Of a stretch of DNA of 21,747 nt, positions 1 to 9,257 are shown one piece after another. Positions within the stretch are counted from its first letter, which is position 1. Each line of letters starts with the position of its first letter. The DNA is from Streptosporangiaceae bacterium. GTDB taxonomy: Bacteria > Actinomycetota > Actinomycetes > Streptosporangiales > Streptosporangiaceae. Both the position numbers and the translations under genes were made by a program. Location of the stretch: contig JASIGS010000269.1 of the NCBI GenBank assembly GCA_030052355.1, positions 1-21,747 on the forward strand. The letters run 5' to 3'. The notes beneath the pieces are model-generated. The model saw nothing but the letters and a program-made list of their open reading frames with translations, ran no database searches and was not told the origin of the DNA.

Positions 1-378
1 GTGCTCGAGGCCGTGACCCAGGTCCCCGCGCGAGCAGGCCGGTGCCCGGCGGGTTCGGTGGCGCTCTCCGGCGGCCCCGGCCAGTGCTACCGGGAGGTGG
101 GCAAGCCGGTCACCTTTACGGTCGCAGGGATCTCCGCCATCCTCCCGGAGCTAAACGGGCGCAAGGGCTTCTTCATCAGCCTGCCGGCCTCAGCGCAGCA
201 AGAGCTGACGGCGGTCACCACGAGGGCGTTTAACGCCGATGGCTTCCTGGACATCAGGGTTGCCGGCCGGACCCTGCTGCTGCCCCGGGTAGCCGGGCCG
301 TTTACCCGTCCCGTGTTCGAGATCTCCCTCCTGAGCGCGGCCGAGACCCTGCTGCTTCACCGCCTGCTCAGCCAGTAG
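1..378 (+). CDS. C-terminal part of a SecDF P1-head-like protein (5' end outside window)
   Basis: The frame is open to the first base and ends at a TAG (376-378), so this is most likely the 3' part of a longer gene; the GTG at base 1 need not be its start. The visible 125 residues resemble the P1 head subdomain found in SecD and in stand-alone actinobacterial secreted or lipoprotein relatives. A Cys-containing stretch (CPAGSVALSGGPGQCY, about residues 15-30) is followed by a strand FFISLP, an LDIRVAGRTLLLPRV segment and a final amphipathic LLSAAETLLLHRLL helix. In SecD this fold is extracytoplasmic and helps release exported protein. No membrane segment is visible here, so it is probably not SecD itself. 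It converges on the next gene with 21 bp between the stops. The assignment rests on pattern resemblance only. Confidence 0.55.
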   Translation: MLEAVTQVPARAGRCPAGSVALSGGPGQCYREVGKPVTFTVAGISAILPELNGRKGFFISLPASAQQELTAVTTRAFNADGFLDIRVAGRTLLLPRVAGPFTRPVFEISLLSAAETLLLHRLLSQ

Positions 379-399
379 CCCGGAAACAGGAGCAGGGCG

Positions 400-1779
400 T
401 CAGCCGGGCCAGGATGCCGCGGCAACCGCGAGGATCTCGGCACGGTCCTCGGCAAGCAGGAAGCCAGCCTCGATGACGTCGTCCAGGCGCTCCTCGAACC
501 GGCCCAGGTAGTCGCCAAGACCGCCCGGATACAGCCGCGCGAGTTCGGCCTCGTCGAATTCCCGCGTCGTGCCGAGCAGGAACGCGAACATCTCGCCGGT
601 CTGGCCCGTACCTGACAGGACGGCGGTGGGAACGTCGGTCCACGGCGTGCGGATCCCGCCGATCGCGATGCCAAGATCGTCGCGCAGCAGATCCCGACCA
701 CCGTCGGTCACCTCGAGCCGCGCGGCCGTCGGGGGAGTACCACGCCCCGCCACCCACGCGTCGAGGTGCGCCACGGCGGCGCACTCGACGTAGTGGTGCT
801 GCGGGCCGTTGTTCGCCGGGCTGTCCGTGTGCCCGAGCAAAAGGTCCGTGCTGGGTCTGGTCAGCTCCGCCAGCCGCGCGGGCGGCAGCGCGCCGTCGTC
901 CTGCCAGCTCGCCGCCAGCATGTACGTGTCGGCGTGCGCCGCGCCGGCAAGCTCCCACAGCCGCAGCAGCTCGCCGTCGCTCTGCCGGGCCCGCGCGCTG
1001 CCGAGCAGCGTCACGTCGGTCTCCACCTGCAGCACGAGCACCGGGACGCGGAGATCGGCGCGGAATCGCTCGCCAGCGCCGTCGCGGCCGGCCGCGGGGC
1101 TGAACCCGGTGTCCAGGGCGGCGCCGGCCCCCGGCCGGCCGTGCACCAGGAACCCGTCGTACACGCCGGCCAGTGCGTCGATCGCGTTGACGTACGTCAC
1201 GAGGAACGCGCCTGACTGCGAGTGGCCGGAGGCAAGCAGCCGCAGCGGCCGGGCGCTGACCGGGGCGGGGAGCACGCCAGGCTGAGAACGAAGCGCGTGG
1301 CCGGCCTGGCTGAAGATGTCGAACGACCAGGCGTCGCCCGGATGCGACAGGATCGAGTAGCGGTCCGGGTGCAGCTTCTTCAGGTGCAGGCCATCGACCA
1401 GTCCGCCGCCGTCGATGCCGGCCTTCTGGGCCGACACGCCGGCCCAGGCGTGGCCGCGCCGGATCAGGTGCGTGTGCGTGAGCATCCAGTCGGGCGCCGC
1501 GTCGATACCACCGGAGACATTGAGCCACTCGACGACCACGGTGCCGCTGAAGTCGGCCGGATCGGACGGCTGGCGCAGCAGGACCCGGGTGGTGAACGGC
1601 GCTTGCCTGGACGGGCGCACGGACCAGGCTCCATCCGGCGTGCGCGCGCCGATCAGCTCGTAGGACTCGGCCGTCCCGTCAAGCCTGAACTCCTGCTCGG
1701 CGTAGCCGAGCTCGGTCAGATCGTAGGTTCCGGCCGGGTCGGGCGCCGGGCCAGGCAGCGGGCGCAGGGCGGCGGTCAT
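400..1779 (-). CDS. alpha/beta hydrolase domain-containing protein (Abhydrolase_10-like)
   Basis: 459 residues, ATG start (1777-1779), TGA stop. The probable nucleophile elbow is G-H-S-Q-S-G at residues 185-190 (Ser187). A late His in WELAGAAHAD (His282) is the likely catalytic base, and an acid in VLQVETD (about 250-255) could complete the triad. The VVVEWLNVSGG segment near residue 81 and HHYVECAAVAHLDAWV near 328 are typical of the large hydrolase family PF20091, whose substrates are mostly unknown. No signal peptide is seen, so it should be cytosolic. It is divergent from the FUSC exporter gene across 169 bp with an inverted repeat close to its start, which suggests joint control. An esterase or amidase role on a small aromatic or lipid-like compound is inference only. 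Confidence 0.8.
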   Translation of the reverse strand: MTAALRPLPGPAPDPAGTYDLTELGYAEQEFRLDGTAESYELIGARTPDGAWSVRPSRQAPFTTRVLLRQPSDPADFSGTVVVEWLNVSGGIDAAPDWMLTHTHLIRRGHAWAGVSAQKAGIDGGGLVDGLHLKKLHPDRYSILSHPGDAWSFDIFSQAGHALRSQPGVLPAPVSARPLRLLASGHSQSGAFLVTYVNAIDALAGVYDGFLVHGRPGAGAALDTGFSPAAGRDGAGERFRADLRVPVLVLQVETDVTLLGSARARQSDGELLRLWELAGAAHADTYMLAASWQDDGALPPARLAELTRPSTDLLLGHTDSPANNGPQHHYVECAAVAHLDAWVAGRGTPPTAARLEVTDGGRDLLRDDLGIAIGGIRTPWTDVPTAVLSGTGQTGEMFAFLLGTTREFDEAELARLYPGGLGDYLGRFEERLDDVIEAGFLLAEDRAEILAVAAASWPG

Positions 1780-1797
1780 ATCAGGACAGCCTGGGCG

Positions 1798-1814
1798 GGG
1801 CGCACCATGCGCCC
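1798..1814. promoter_or_regulatory. perfect inverted repeat in divergent promoter region (candidate operator)
   Basis: GGGCGCA-CCA-TGCGCCC, two 7-bp arms around a 3-bp centre, lies 19-35 bp upstream of the hydrolase start and about 135 bp upstream of the FUSC start. Its place between two divergent genes suits an operator. It could also fold as a hairpin in the hydrolase leader. No regulator gene sits next to it. Confidence 0.35.
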
Positions 1815-1948
1815 ATTGATATCACGCACCGGCCCGATGCGTCCCCGGCTGCTTTCCAGGAACGCCACCGCTCGGGTCCCGGCCGGCCGCCGGACTGCTG
1901 CCATCCGCGGTAGGCGGGCGGCGCGGCGAATGCCACAGTAGTAACAAG

Positions 1949-4228
1949 ATGAGTCAGCAACGGGAGACGGCCCGTCCCGCCAGCGTGTCCGGCCAGGGGA
2001 CGGCGGGCGACGGGTCAGGTCACGCGGCAGCGTCGTGGTCGCGGGTGACCTGGTCGGTTCCGGCTGCCCTCCGGGCGGCACGCGCGACGATCGTGATACC
2101 GGTGCTGTTCGCGCTGACGTTCAAGGTCATCGCCAACGAGCAGATGACACTCTTCGCGGTGTTCGGCGGCTTCGGCGCGCTGGTCATGACGTCCTTCGGG
2201 GGCAGCCGAATGGACCGGGCTCTCGCGCACCTGGGGCTGGCCGTTGCCGGCTCGGTCATGATTGTCGTCGGCACCCTGGTGAGCGGCTCGACGTGGCTGG
2301 CTGCCGTTGTCACCGTCCCGGTGGCCTTCGCGGTCTTCTTCGCGGGTTCGGCCGGGCCGAATGCTGCCTCCGGGGTGACCGCGTGCCTGCTCGCCTACGT
2401 GCTGCCGGTCGCCTCCGCCGGCACTGCCAGCATGCTGCCGTCCCGGCTGGAGGGCTGGTGGCTCGCACAGGCCGCGAGCACCATCGCGGTGCTTGTCCTG
2501 TTCGCCCGCTCACCGGGTTACCGGCTCAGGACACTGGCCGCCACCGTGGCTGCCTCGCTGGGGCACGTCCTTGAGGCCGCGGTGACCGGTACGCCGTCCG
2601 GGCAGGACCGTGAGCATTGCCTGCAGGCGAAGCAGGAGATGCGCAATGCCTTCGTCTCCACGCCCTATCGCCCGATCGGGCTGGCCAGCGCCGACCAGGC
2701 GCTGGCCAGCATCGTTCACTTGCTGGACTGGTGTGCGTCCCTGGTCTCCGGGCTCATCGACGGTCACGTGAACCTGCACGGGGCAGCGCCGGAGGAAAGG
2801 GACTTGCTGACCGAGTCGGCCGTCGAGCTCGGCCTGGTGGCTGCGCTGCTCGACGGCCGCCCCGCTAACCCCGACCTTGAGCGGCTGTGGCGGTTGCGCC
2901 AGGCGAGCGCGCGTCATCTGCACGAGTTTTCTGGCGACCCGTCTGTCGAGGCTGACATGACAGACCTGGCGTTCCACGCGCAGGCGATAGGCGTGGGCGT
3001 GACCGCGGCCGTTGGCGAGGCGCTGATCGCGGCCGGCCGGGCTAGCCCTGAGGAGGTCGCGGCCGACCGCCAGCGCTTGCTGAGCGGGCACGAAGACAGC
3101 GGCCAGCCGGTGCGAGCCGGGTGGCTGGGCTACCTGCGGCCGCTGGCCCGCACGGCTGCCGTCATCGCCGCGGACGCGAGCCTGCGGTCGGTGTGGTTCC
3201 GCAACAGCGCCCGCGGCGCCGTCGCGCTCGCCGCCGCCGTCGCGGTGGCCAAGCTGATCAACACGGAGCATGCGTTCTGGGTGGTCCTCGGCACGCTGTC
3301 GGTGCTGCGGACCAGCGCGACGGCGACGGGATCCACGGCGATGCGGGCTCTGGTCGGCACCGTCATCGGCTTCGCTATCGGTGCGGTCCTGATGCTCGCC
3401 ATCGGCACCAGCCCGACCGTGCTCTGGGTGATCTACCCGCTGGCTGTCCTGGTCGCGGCGTACACGCCAGGCACAGCGCCGTTCGCCGTTGGCCAGGCGT
3501 CGTTCACCATCACGATCATCGTGCTGTTCAACCTGATCGTTCCGGCCGGCTGGCGGGTGGGCCTGCTGCGGGTCGAGGACGTCGCCATCGGCTGCGCGGT
3601 CAGTCTCGTCGTCGGTGCCCTGTTCTGGCCGCGGGGCACCTCCGCGGTCGTCGGTGACAACCTGGCGGACGCGTTCCGCGCCGGTGCTGGCTATCTCAAC
3701 GCCGCTGCCGACTGGGCGCTCGGCGGGCGCGACCAGCGTCCCGAGCCGGTCAGCATCGACGCGCTCACCGCGGCTGACCGGCTCGACGACGCTGTCCGCG
3801 GATACCTGACCGAGCAGGGCAGTAAGCGCGTCACCAAGGCCGACCTGTGGGCGCTGGTCATGGCGGCCACCCGGTTGCGTCTCACCGCGAACTCACTCGC
3901 CAGCCTGCCCGGCGAGGTCGTCCCTGCGGGCCGCCGGAGTGGGCCAGACACCGACGAGCTGCTGGCCGGCCAGGCCGCTCGGCTCGCGCTGTTCTATGAC
4001 GATGTCGCGGTACGGGTGGGCAAGCCGGTTCACGACGTGCTGGCGACGCTCGTGATTCCGCGCCTCCGCGAGCTCGACGGCCACCTGGCGGCAGACGGCA
4101 AGCCCGGCTACTCGCCGGAGGCGCTCTGGGTCAGCAATCACCTGGCGCACCTGAGCACGCACTCGCAGGAGGTCGCAGACCCAGCCGAGCGGTTCGCTCA
4201 GGTACGCCGCCGGGCGTGGTGGCACTGA
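1949..4228 (+). CDS. FUSC family membrane protein (fusaric acid resistance / aromatic acid exporter-like)
   Basis: 759 residues with the two-bundle layout of FUSC/YccS-like proteins. A first hydrophobic block runs from about residue 45 to 187, then a soluble region of about 230 residues, a second hydrophobic block at about 420-561 and a cytoplasmic C-terminal tail. The second block starts with SARGAVALAAAVAVAKL and HAFWVVLGTLSVLRTSATATGST, matching the FUSC_2 signature. Family members are thought to export aromatic acids or related toxic compounds across the inner membrane. The ATG at 1949 has no Shine-Dalgarno sequence. A TAGTAA hexamer ends 4 bp before it, so a leaderless transcript is possible. 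The gene is divergent from the hydrolase and stops 4 bp from the ftsH stop on the other strand. The substrate is not readable from sequence. Confidence 0.85.
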   Translation: MSQQRETARPASVSGQGTAGDGSGHAAASWSRVTWSVPAALRAARATIVIPVLFALTFKVIANEQMTLFAVFGGFGALVMTSFGGSRMDRALAHLGLAVAGSVMIVVGTLVSGSTWLAAVVTVPVAFAVFFAGSAGPNAASGVTACLLAYVLPVASAGTASMLPSRLEGWWLAQAASTIAVLVLFARSPGYRLRTLAATVAASLGHVLEAAVTGTPSGQDREHCLQAKQEMRNAFVSTPYRPIGLASADQALASIVHLLDWCASLVSGLIDGHVNLHGAAPEERDLLTESAVELGLVAALLDGRPANPDLERLWRLRQASARHLHEFSGDPSVEADMTDLAFHAQAIGVGVTAAVGEALIAAGRASPEEVAADRQRLLSGHEDSGQPVRAGWLGYLRPLARTAAVIAADASLRSVWFRNSARGAVALAAAVAVAKLINTEHAFWVVLGTLSVLRTSATATGSTAMRALVGTVIGFAIGAVLMLAIGTSPTVLWVIYPLAVLVAAYTPGTAPFAVGQASFTITIIVLFNLIVPAGWRVGLLRVEDVAIGCAVSLVVGALFWPRGTSAVVGDNLADAFRAGAGYLNAAADWALGGRDQRPEPVSIDALTAADRLDDAVRGYLTEQGSKRVTKADLWALVMAATRLRLTANSLASLPGEVVPAGRRSGPDTDELLAGQAARLALFYDDVAVRVGKPVHDVLATLVIPRLRELDGHLAADGKPGYSPEALWVSNHLAHLSTHSQEVADPAERFAQVRRRAWWH

Positions 4229-4232
4229 CTCC

Positions 4233-6239
<2,007 letters not shown>

Positions 6240-6249
6240 GCCCCATTGT

Positions 6250-6277
6250 TACCTAGCCGCTGGCACGACTGGGTCAC
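6250..6277 (-). promoter_or_regulatory. candidate ftsH promoter
   Basis: Read on the minus strand: GTGACC (6277-6272), a 16-bp spacer, then TAGGTA (6255-6250). This resembles a HrdB-type -35/-10 pair. The expected transcription start would lie only a few bases before the ftsH ATG, giving a very short leader or none. Similarity is modest and position is the main support. Confidence 0.3.
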
Positions 6278-6386
6278 GCCCCGCCAAACCGGACGCGACG
6301 TGGATCAGCTGAACCACCTCGGTAGCAAGGTGGCGGAGCGGCGCGGCAGAATCAGTCGGAGACCGTCGTCGACGAAGAGGATCGCA

Positions 6387-6602
6387 ATGGCTACGAAGTG
6401 GGCCGACCTGAGCCCGCGCCAGCGTGTTCTGCTGGGCGCGGCGGCCGCGGCCGAGCTGACACTCAAGATCACGGCTCTGGTCGACATCCAGCGTCGGCCG
6501 GCGGCGCAGATCCGCGGCCCGAAGGCACTGTGGCGGGCAGCGATGGCGGTCAACCTGATCGGCCCGGTGTCGTATTTCGCGTTCGGGCGGCGGCCCGGCT
6601 AG
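6387..6602 (+). CDS. small PLDc_N-like two-helix membrane protein
   Basis: 71 residues. The ATG at 6387 is preceded by GAAGAGG with 6 bp spacing, a good ribosome binding site that decides the start; an upstream extension of the frame is not needed. Two hydrophobic segments (about 13-32 and 48-66) flank a basic DIQRRPAAQIRGPKALW loop, and the protein ends in a VNLIGPVSYFAFGRR motif. This is the pattern of the PLDc_N family, small proteins resembling the membrane anchor in front of cardiolipin synthases but lacking the catalytic HKD domain. The role is unknown. It is divergent from ftsH across 147 bp, and the PH-like gene follows 44 bp downstream on the same strand. Confidence 0.75.
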   Translation: MATKWADLSPRQRVLLGAAAAAELTLKITALVDIQRRPAAQIRGPKALWRAAMAVNLIGPVSYFAFGRRPG

Positions 6603-6646
6603 CGCGTCGCCAGCGCGGCGGCTCCAGCGCGGTCCATGATGGTCTG

Positions 6647-7000
6647 GTGCCAGACCTGTACCAGGACAAGTGGATCACTTGCACCGACGACGGCATAGTG
6701 ATCCGGTGGTACTACCTGTGGGGGCCGAAAACGATCCCCTATGCAGCGATCCGGTCAGCCCAGCGGGTGGAGCTCACCGCGCTGCGGGGCAGGCCGCGCG
6801 TCTGGGGCACCGCTAACCCTCAGTACTGGGCAAGTCTCGACCCGGGCAGGTCGCGCAAGAGCGCGGCGCTCATACTCGACGTCGGCGGGACGGTGAAGCC
6901 CTTCATCACCCCCGACGACGTGCCGCGGGTCGCGGAGATCATCAGGCAGCACGCGGGCCTGCCCGACGTCCCTGAGACCGGGGTAGCACCCGTCATCTGA
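6647..7000 (+). CDS. hypothetical PH-like domain protein
   Basis: 117 residues from the GTG at 6647. The frame is open further upstream, but that part is Arg/Gly-rich and overlaps the preceding gene, so the later start is preferred; there is no clear Shine-Dalgarno sequence. The protein begins with DLYQDKWITCTDDGIVIRWY, then WGPKTIPYAAIRSAQRVEL, and ends with a helix PDDVPRVAEIIRQHAGL. Alternating strands closed by one helix, with an I-x-Y-xx-I segment, resemble small bacterial PH-domain proteins. No membrane segment is present. The stop overlaps the end of the convergent MFS gene by 8 bp. The function is unknown and the fold call is inference. Confidence 0.65.
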   Translation: MPDLYQDKWITCTDDGIVIRWYYLWGPKTIPYAAIRSAQRVELTALRGRPRVWGTANPQYWASLDPGRSRKSAALILDVGGTVKPFITPDDVPRVAEIIRQHAGLPDVPETGVAPVI

Positions 7001-8708
7001 CCGGTCCGCTCAGCGGCTCGGAGTCGGCCGACTCGGTCGCCGCTTCCGGGTGCACGTAGCGCCCGCCGCGCAGCAGCGAGGCGAGGCCCGCGATGACGGC
7101 GAGCCCGGCCGCGACCCCGAACACGACCGTCAGACCGTCGTGAACCGGGCCGGCGATCAGGCTGGGGAAGAACTGCCGGCCGGTAAGGATCTGCTGGGCT
7201 GCGGCAGGCAACCGGGACAACACCCCGGCCGAGGCCAGCAGGTGCTGCACCGGGTTGACGCCGAGGATGGCTGCGAACAGCGATGACACCGGGGGCAGGG
7301 TGGCGATGTGGTGCGCGACGCCGGGCGGAACTCCGTGCCGGGTCAGGCCGCGGGTCAGCGTCTGCGGCAGGCTGCTGGACAACCCGATGATCATCAGCGA
7401 GAAGAACACGCCGATCGACAGCGCGGTGCCGGAGTTCTGGAAGGTCGAGCGCATGCCGGAAGCCGCACCGCGGTGCCTGGCCGGAACGCTGCCCATGATG
7501 GAGGAGGAGTTCGGCGAGGCGAACATCCCGCTGCCGATGCCGTTCACGGCGATGAGCACCGCGAAAGCCCAGTAAGGGAAGTCGATCGGGAGCAGCAGCA
7601 GCCCGACGAAGCTCGCGCCGAAGACGGCCATCCCGGCGGTGGCGATGCCGCGGGAGCCGAACTTGTCGGACATGATCCCCGAGGTAGGGCCCGAGGCCAG
7701 GAAGCCGGCGGTCAGCGGCAGCAGGAAGATCCCGGCCCACAGCGGCGTCTGGCTGAAGTTATAGCCGTGCAGCGGCAGCCAGATCCCCTGCAGCCAGATG
7801 ATGAGCATGAACTGCAGGCCGCCCCGCGCGATCGCGACCACCAGCCCGGCGATGCTGCCGGCCGTGAACGCCCTGATCCGGAACAGGCTGAGCTGGAACA
7901 TCGGCTCGGCGACCCTGCTCTCGATCAGGACGAACGCCGCCAGCAGCGCGACCCCGCCGATGAGCATGCCGAAGACAACGGGATTCGCCCAGCCCATGGT
8001 GTGATGCTCGTAGGGCTGGATGCCGATGGTGATCGCGATCAGCACGGCGCCGAGGCCGATGGCGAACGTCACGTTGCCCCACCAGTCGATGCGGCCGGGG
8101 TGCCGCTCGCCCTTCTCGCGCAGCTTCCAGTAGGCCCACAGCGTCCCGTAGATGCCGACCGGGACGTTGACCCAGAACACCGCGCGCCAGTCCCACGCGG
8201 CCAGCAGCCCGCCCGCGACCAGGCCGATGAACTGGCCGGCCAGGCTCGCGATCTGGTTGGTTCCAAGCGCCAGGCCGCGCTGGTCGGCGGGGAACGCGTC
8301 GGTCAGGATGGCCGCCGAGTTCGCCATCAGCATGGCCCCGCCGGTTGCCTGCACCAGCCGCCAGCCGATCAGCCAGAGCGCGCCGTGACCCCCGTAAAAC
8401 GGGTCGAAGGAGAGCATCACGGAGGAGGCCGTGAACACGACGAACCCCGAGTTGTAGATCCGCACCCTGCCGTACATGTCGCCGAGACGGCCGAGGGTGA
8501 CCACGAGCACGGCCTGGACGAGCCGGTAACCCATGATCATCCACAGCAGGTAGAAGATGTTCCCCGGCGCGAGCGGGTCGAGGTGGATTCCGCGGAAGAT
8601 GGCGGGCATCGCGATGATGACGATCGACCCGTCCAGGGTCGCCATGAACATGGACGCGGTGGTGTTCGCCAGCGCTACCCACTTGTAGCGATCGTCGCTG
8701 GTCGCCAT
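6993..8708 (-). CDS. MFS transporter, DHA2 (14-helix drug:H+ antiporter) family
   Basis: 571 residues from the ATG at 8708, chosen because MATSDDRYKWVALANTT matches the usual N-terminus of this actinobacterial subfamily. An in-frame ATG at 8762 shares its A with the TGA of the upstream marR gene (TGATG) and would add 18 residues; neither start has a strong Shine-Dalgarno sequence. Visible signatures are LDGSIVIIAMPAIF in helix 1 and the motif A loop LGRLGDMYGRVR after helix 2. Many hydrophobic segments along the whole length fit 14 helices. The family exports drugs and other lipophilic compounds using the proton gradient. As last gene of the BVMO / FAD-dehydrogenase / marR / MFS run, it probably exports the substrate or product of those oxidases and is controlled by the MarR protein. 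Confidence 0.88.
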   Translation of the reverse strand: MATSDDRYKWVALANTTASMFMATLDGSIVIIAMPAIFRGIHLDPLAPGNIFYLLWMIMGYRLVQAVLVVTLGRLGDMYGRVRIYNSGFVVFTASSVMLSFDPFYGGHGALWLIGWRLVQATGGAMLMANSAAILTDAFPADQRGLALGTNQIASLAGQFIGLVAGGLLAAWDWRAVFWVNVPVGIYGTLWAYWKLREKGERHPGRIDWWGNVTFAIGLGAVLIAITIGIQPYEHHTMGWANPVVFGMLIGGVALLAAFVLIESRVAEPMFQLSLFRIRAFTAGSIAGLVVAIARGGLQFMLIIWLQGIWLPLHGYNFSQTPLWAGIFLLPLTAGFLASGPTSGIMSDKFGSRGIATAGMAVFGASFVGLLLLPIDFPYWAFAVLIAVNGIGSGMFASPNSSSIMGSVPARHRGAASGMRSTFQNSGTALSIGVFFSLMIIGLSSSLPQTLTRGLTRHGVPPGVAHHIATLPPVSSLFAAILGVNPVQHLLASAGVLSRLPAAAQQILTGRQFFPSLIAGPVHDGLTVVFGVAAGLAVIAGLASLLRGGRYVHPEAATESADSEPLSGPVR

Positions 8709-8761
8709 CGGCTGACGCGAGGACCGGCCGTCGCGAGCCCGGCGGGCAGGTAGCCGTCCCA

Positions 8762-9202
8762 TCAGATGCTGTGCGCCAGCCGCTCGAGCAGCGGTGCGGC
8801 CGCCATCAGCTGGTCGAGCTCCGCGCGGCTGAACCCGGCCGACAGCGCACGCGCCAGCTGCTGCGTGCGCGCGTCGCGCTTGCTCCGCAGCGCCTGCGCG
8901 CCGGCGCCGGTCAGCGACATGACAACCCGCCTGCCGTCTGCGGGGTCGGAGCGCCGCTCGACCAGGCCGCGTGCCTCGAGCGCGGCGAGCGTCGCGCCCA
9001 TCGACTGCGGGCTGATCTGCTCGAGCCGCGCGAGTGCGCTCGAGGTGGCGGGGCCGCACCGCTCGAGCCTGGCGAGCGCGGAGCTCTCTGGCCAGGACAG
9101 GTCGCCGGCCGGAGGGGCCTGGCGCATCCGCCTGTGCAGCAAGCCGACGCTCACCCGCAGCGCGGCTGCCACGTCGGTGACATCGGTAACTTCCGCGGGC
9201 AT
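8762..9202 (-). CDS. MarR family transcriptional regulator
   Basis: 146 residues, ATG start. N-terminal and C-terminal helices for dimerisation enclose a winged helix-turn-helix at about residues 38-97. The recognition helix is near QSMGATLAALEARGLV (66-81), and the wing RRSDPADGRRVV carries the family's D-x-R-x-x-x-like turn. MarR proteins usually repress their own operon and are released by small phenolic or lipophilic ligands or by oxidation. There is no Cys in the protein, so a thiol-oxidation switch is unlikely. The stop overlaps an alternative start of the MFS gene (TGATG), implying translational coupling. The upstream neighbour on the same strand is the FAD dehydrogenase, 55 bp away, with a short imperfect palindrome in the gap. 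Confidence 0.88.
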   Translation of the reverse strand: MPAEVTDVTDVAAALRVSVGLLHRRMRQAPPAGDLSWPESSALARLERCGPATSSALARLEQISPQSMGATLAALEARGLVERRSDPADGRRVVMSLTGAGAQALRSKRDARTQQLARALSAGFSRAELDQLMAAAPLLERLAHSI

Positions 9203-9208
9203 ATACGA

Positions 9209-9234
9209 AGGCTACGCTGATAAGCCTGGCCTTA
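9209..9234. promoter_or_regulatory. palindromic sequences upstream of marR (candidate operator)
   Basis: TAAG-N6-CTTA at 9221-9234 (inner C/G also symmetric) overlaps an inverted pair AGGCT (9209-9213) / AGCCT (9223-9227). Both lie 7-32 bp before the marR ATG, the usual place for MarR autoregulation. The arms are short and chance occurrence is possible. Confidence 0.3.
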
Positions 9235-9257
9235 ATAACCTGGGCCGGCCTCCGCTG

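Noticed and set aside
6314..6333. CCACCT-N8-AGGTGG inverted repeat between ftsH and the small PLDc_N-like gene
   Set aside because: Arms of only 6 bp, and no regulator or promoter element to tie it to; chance is likely in this base composition.
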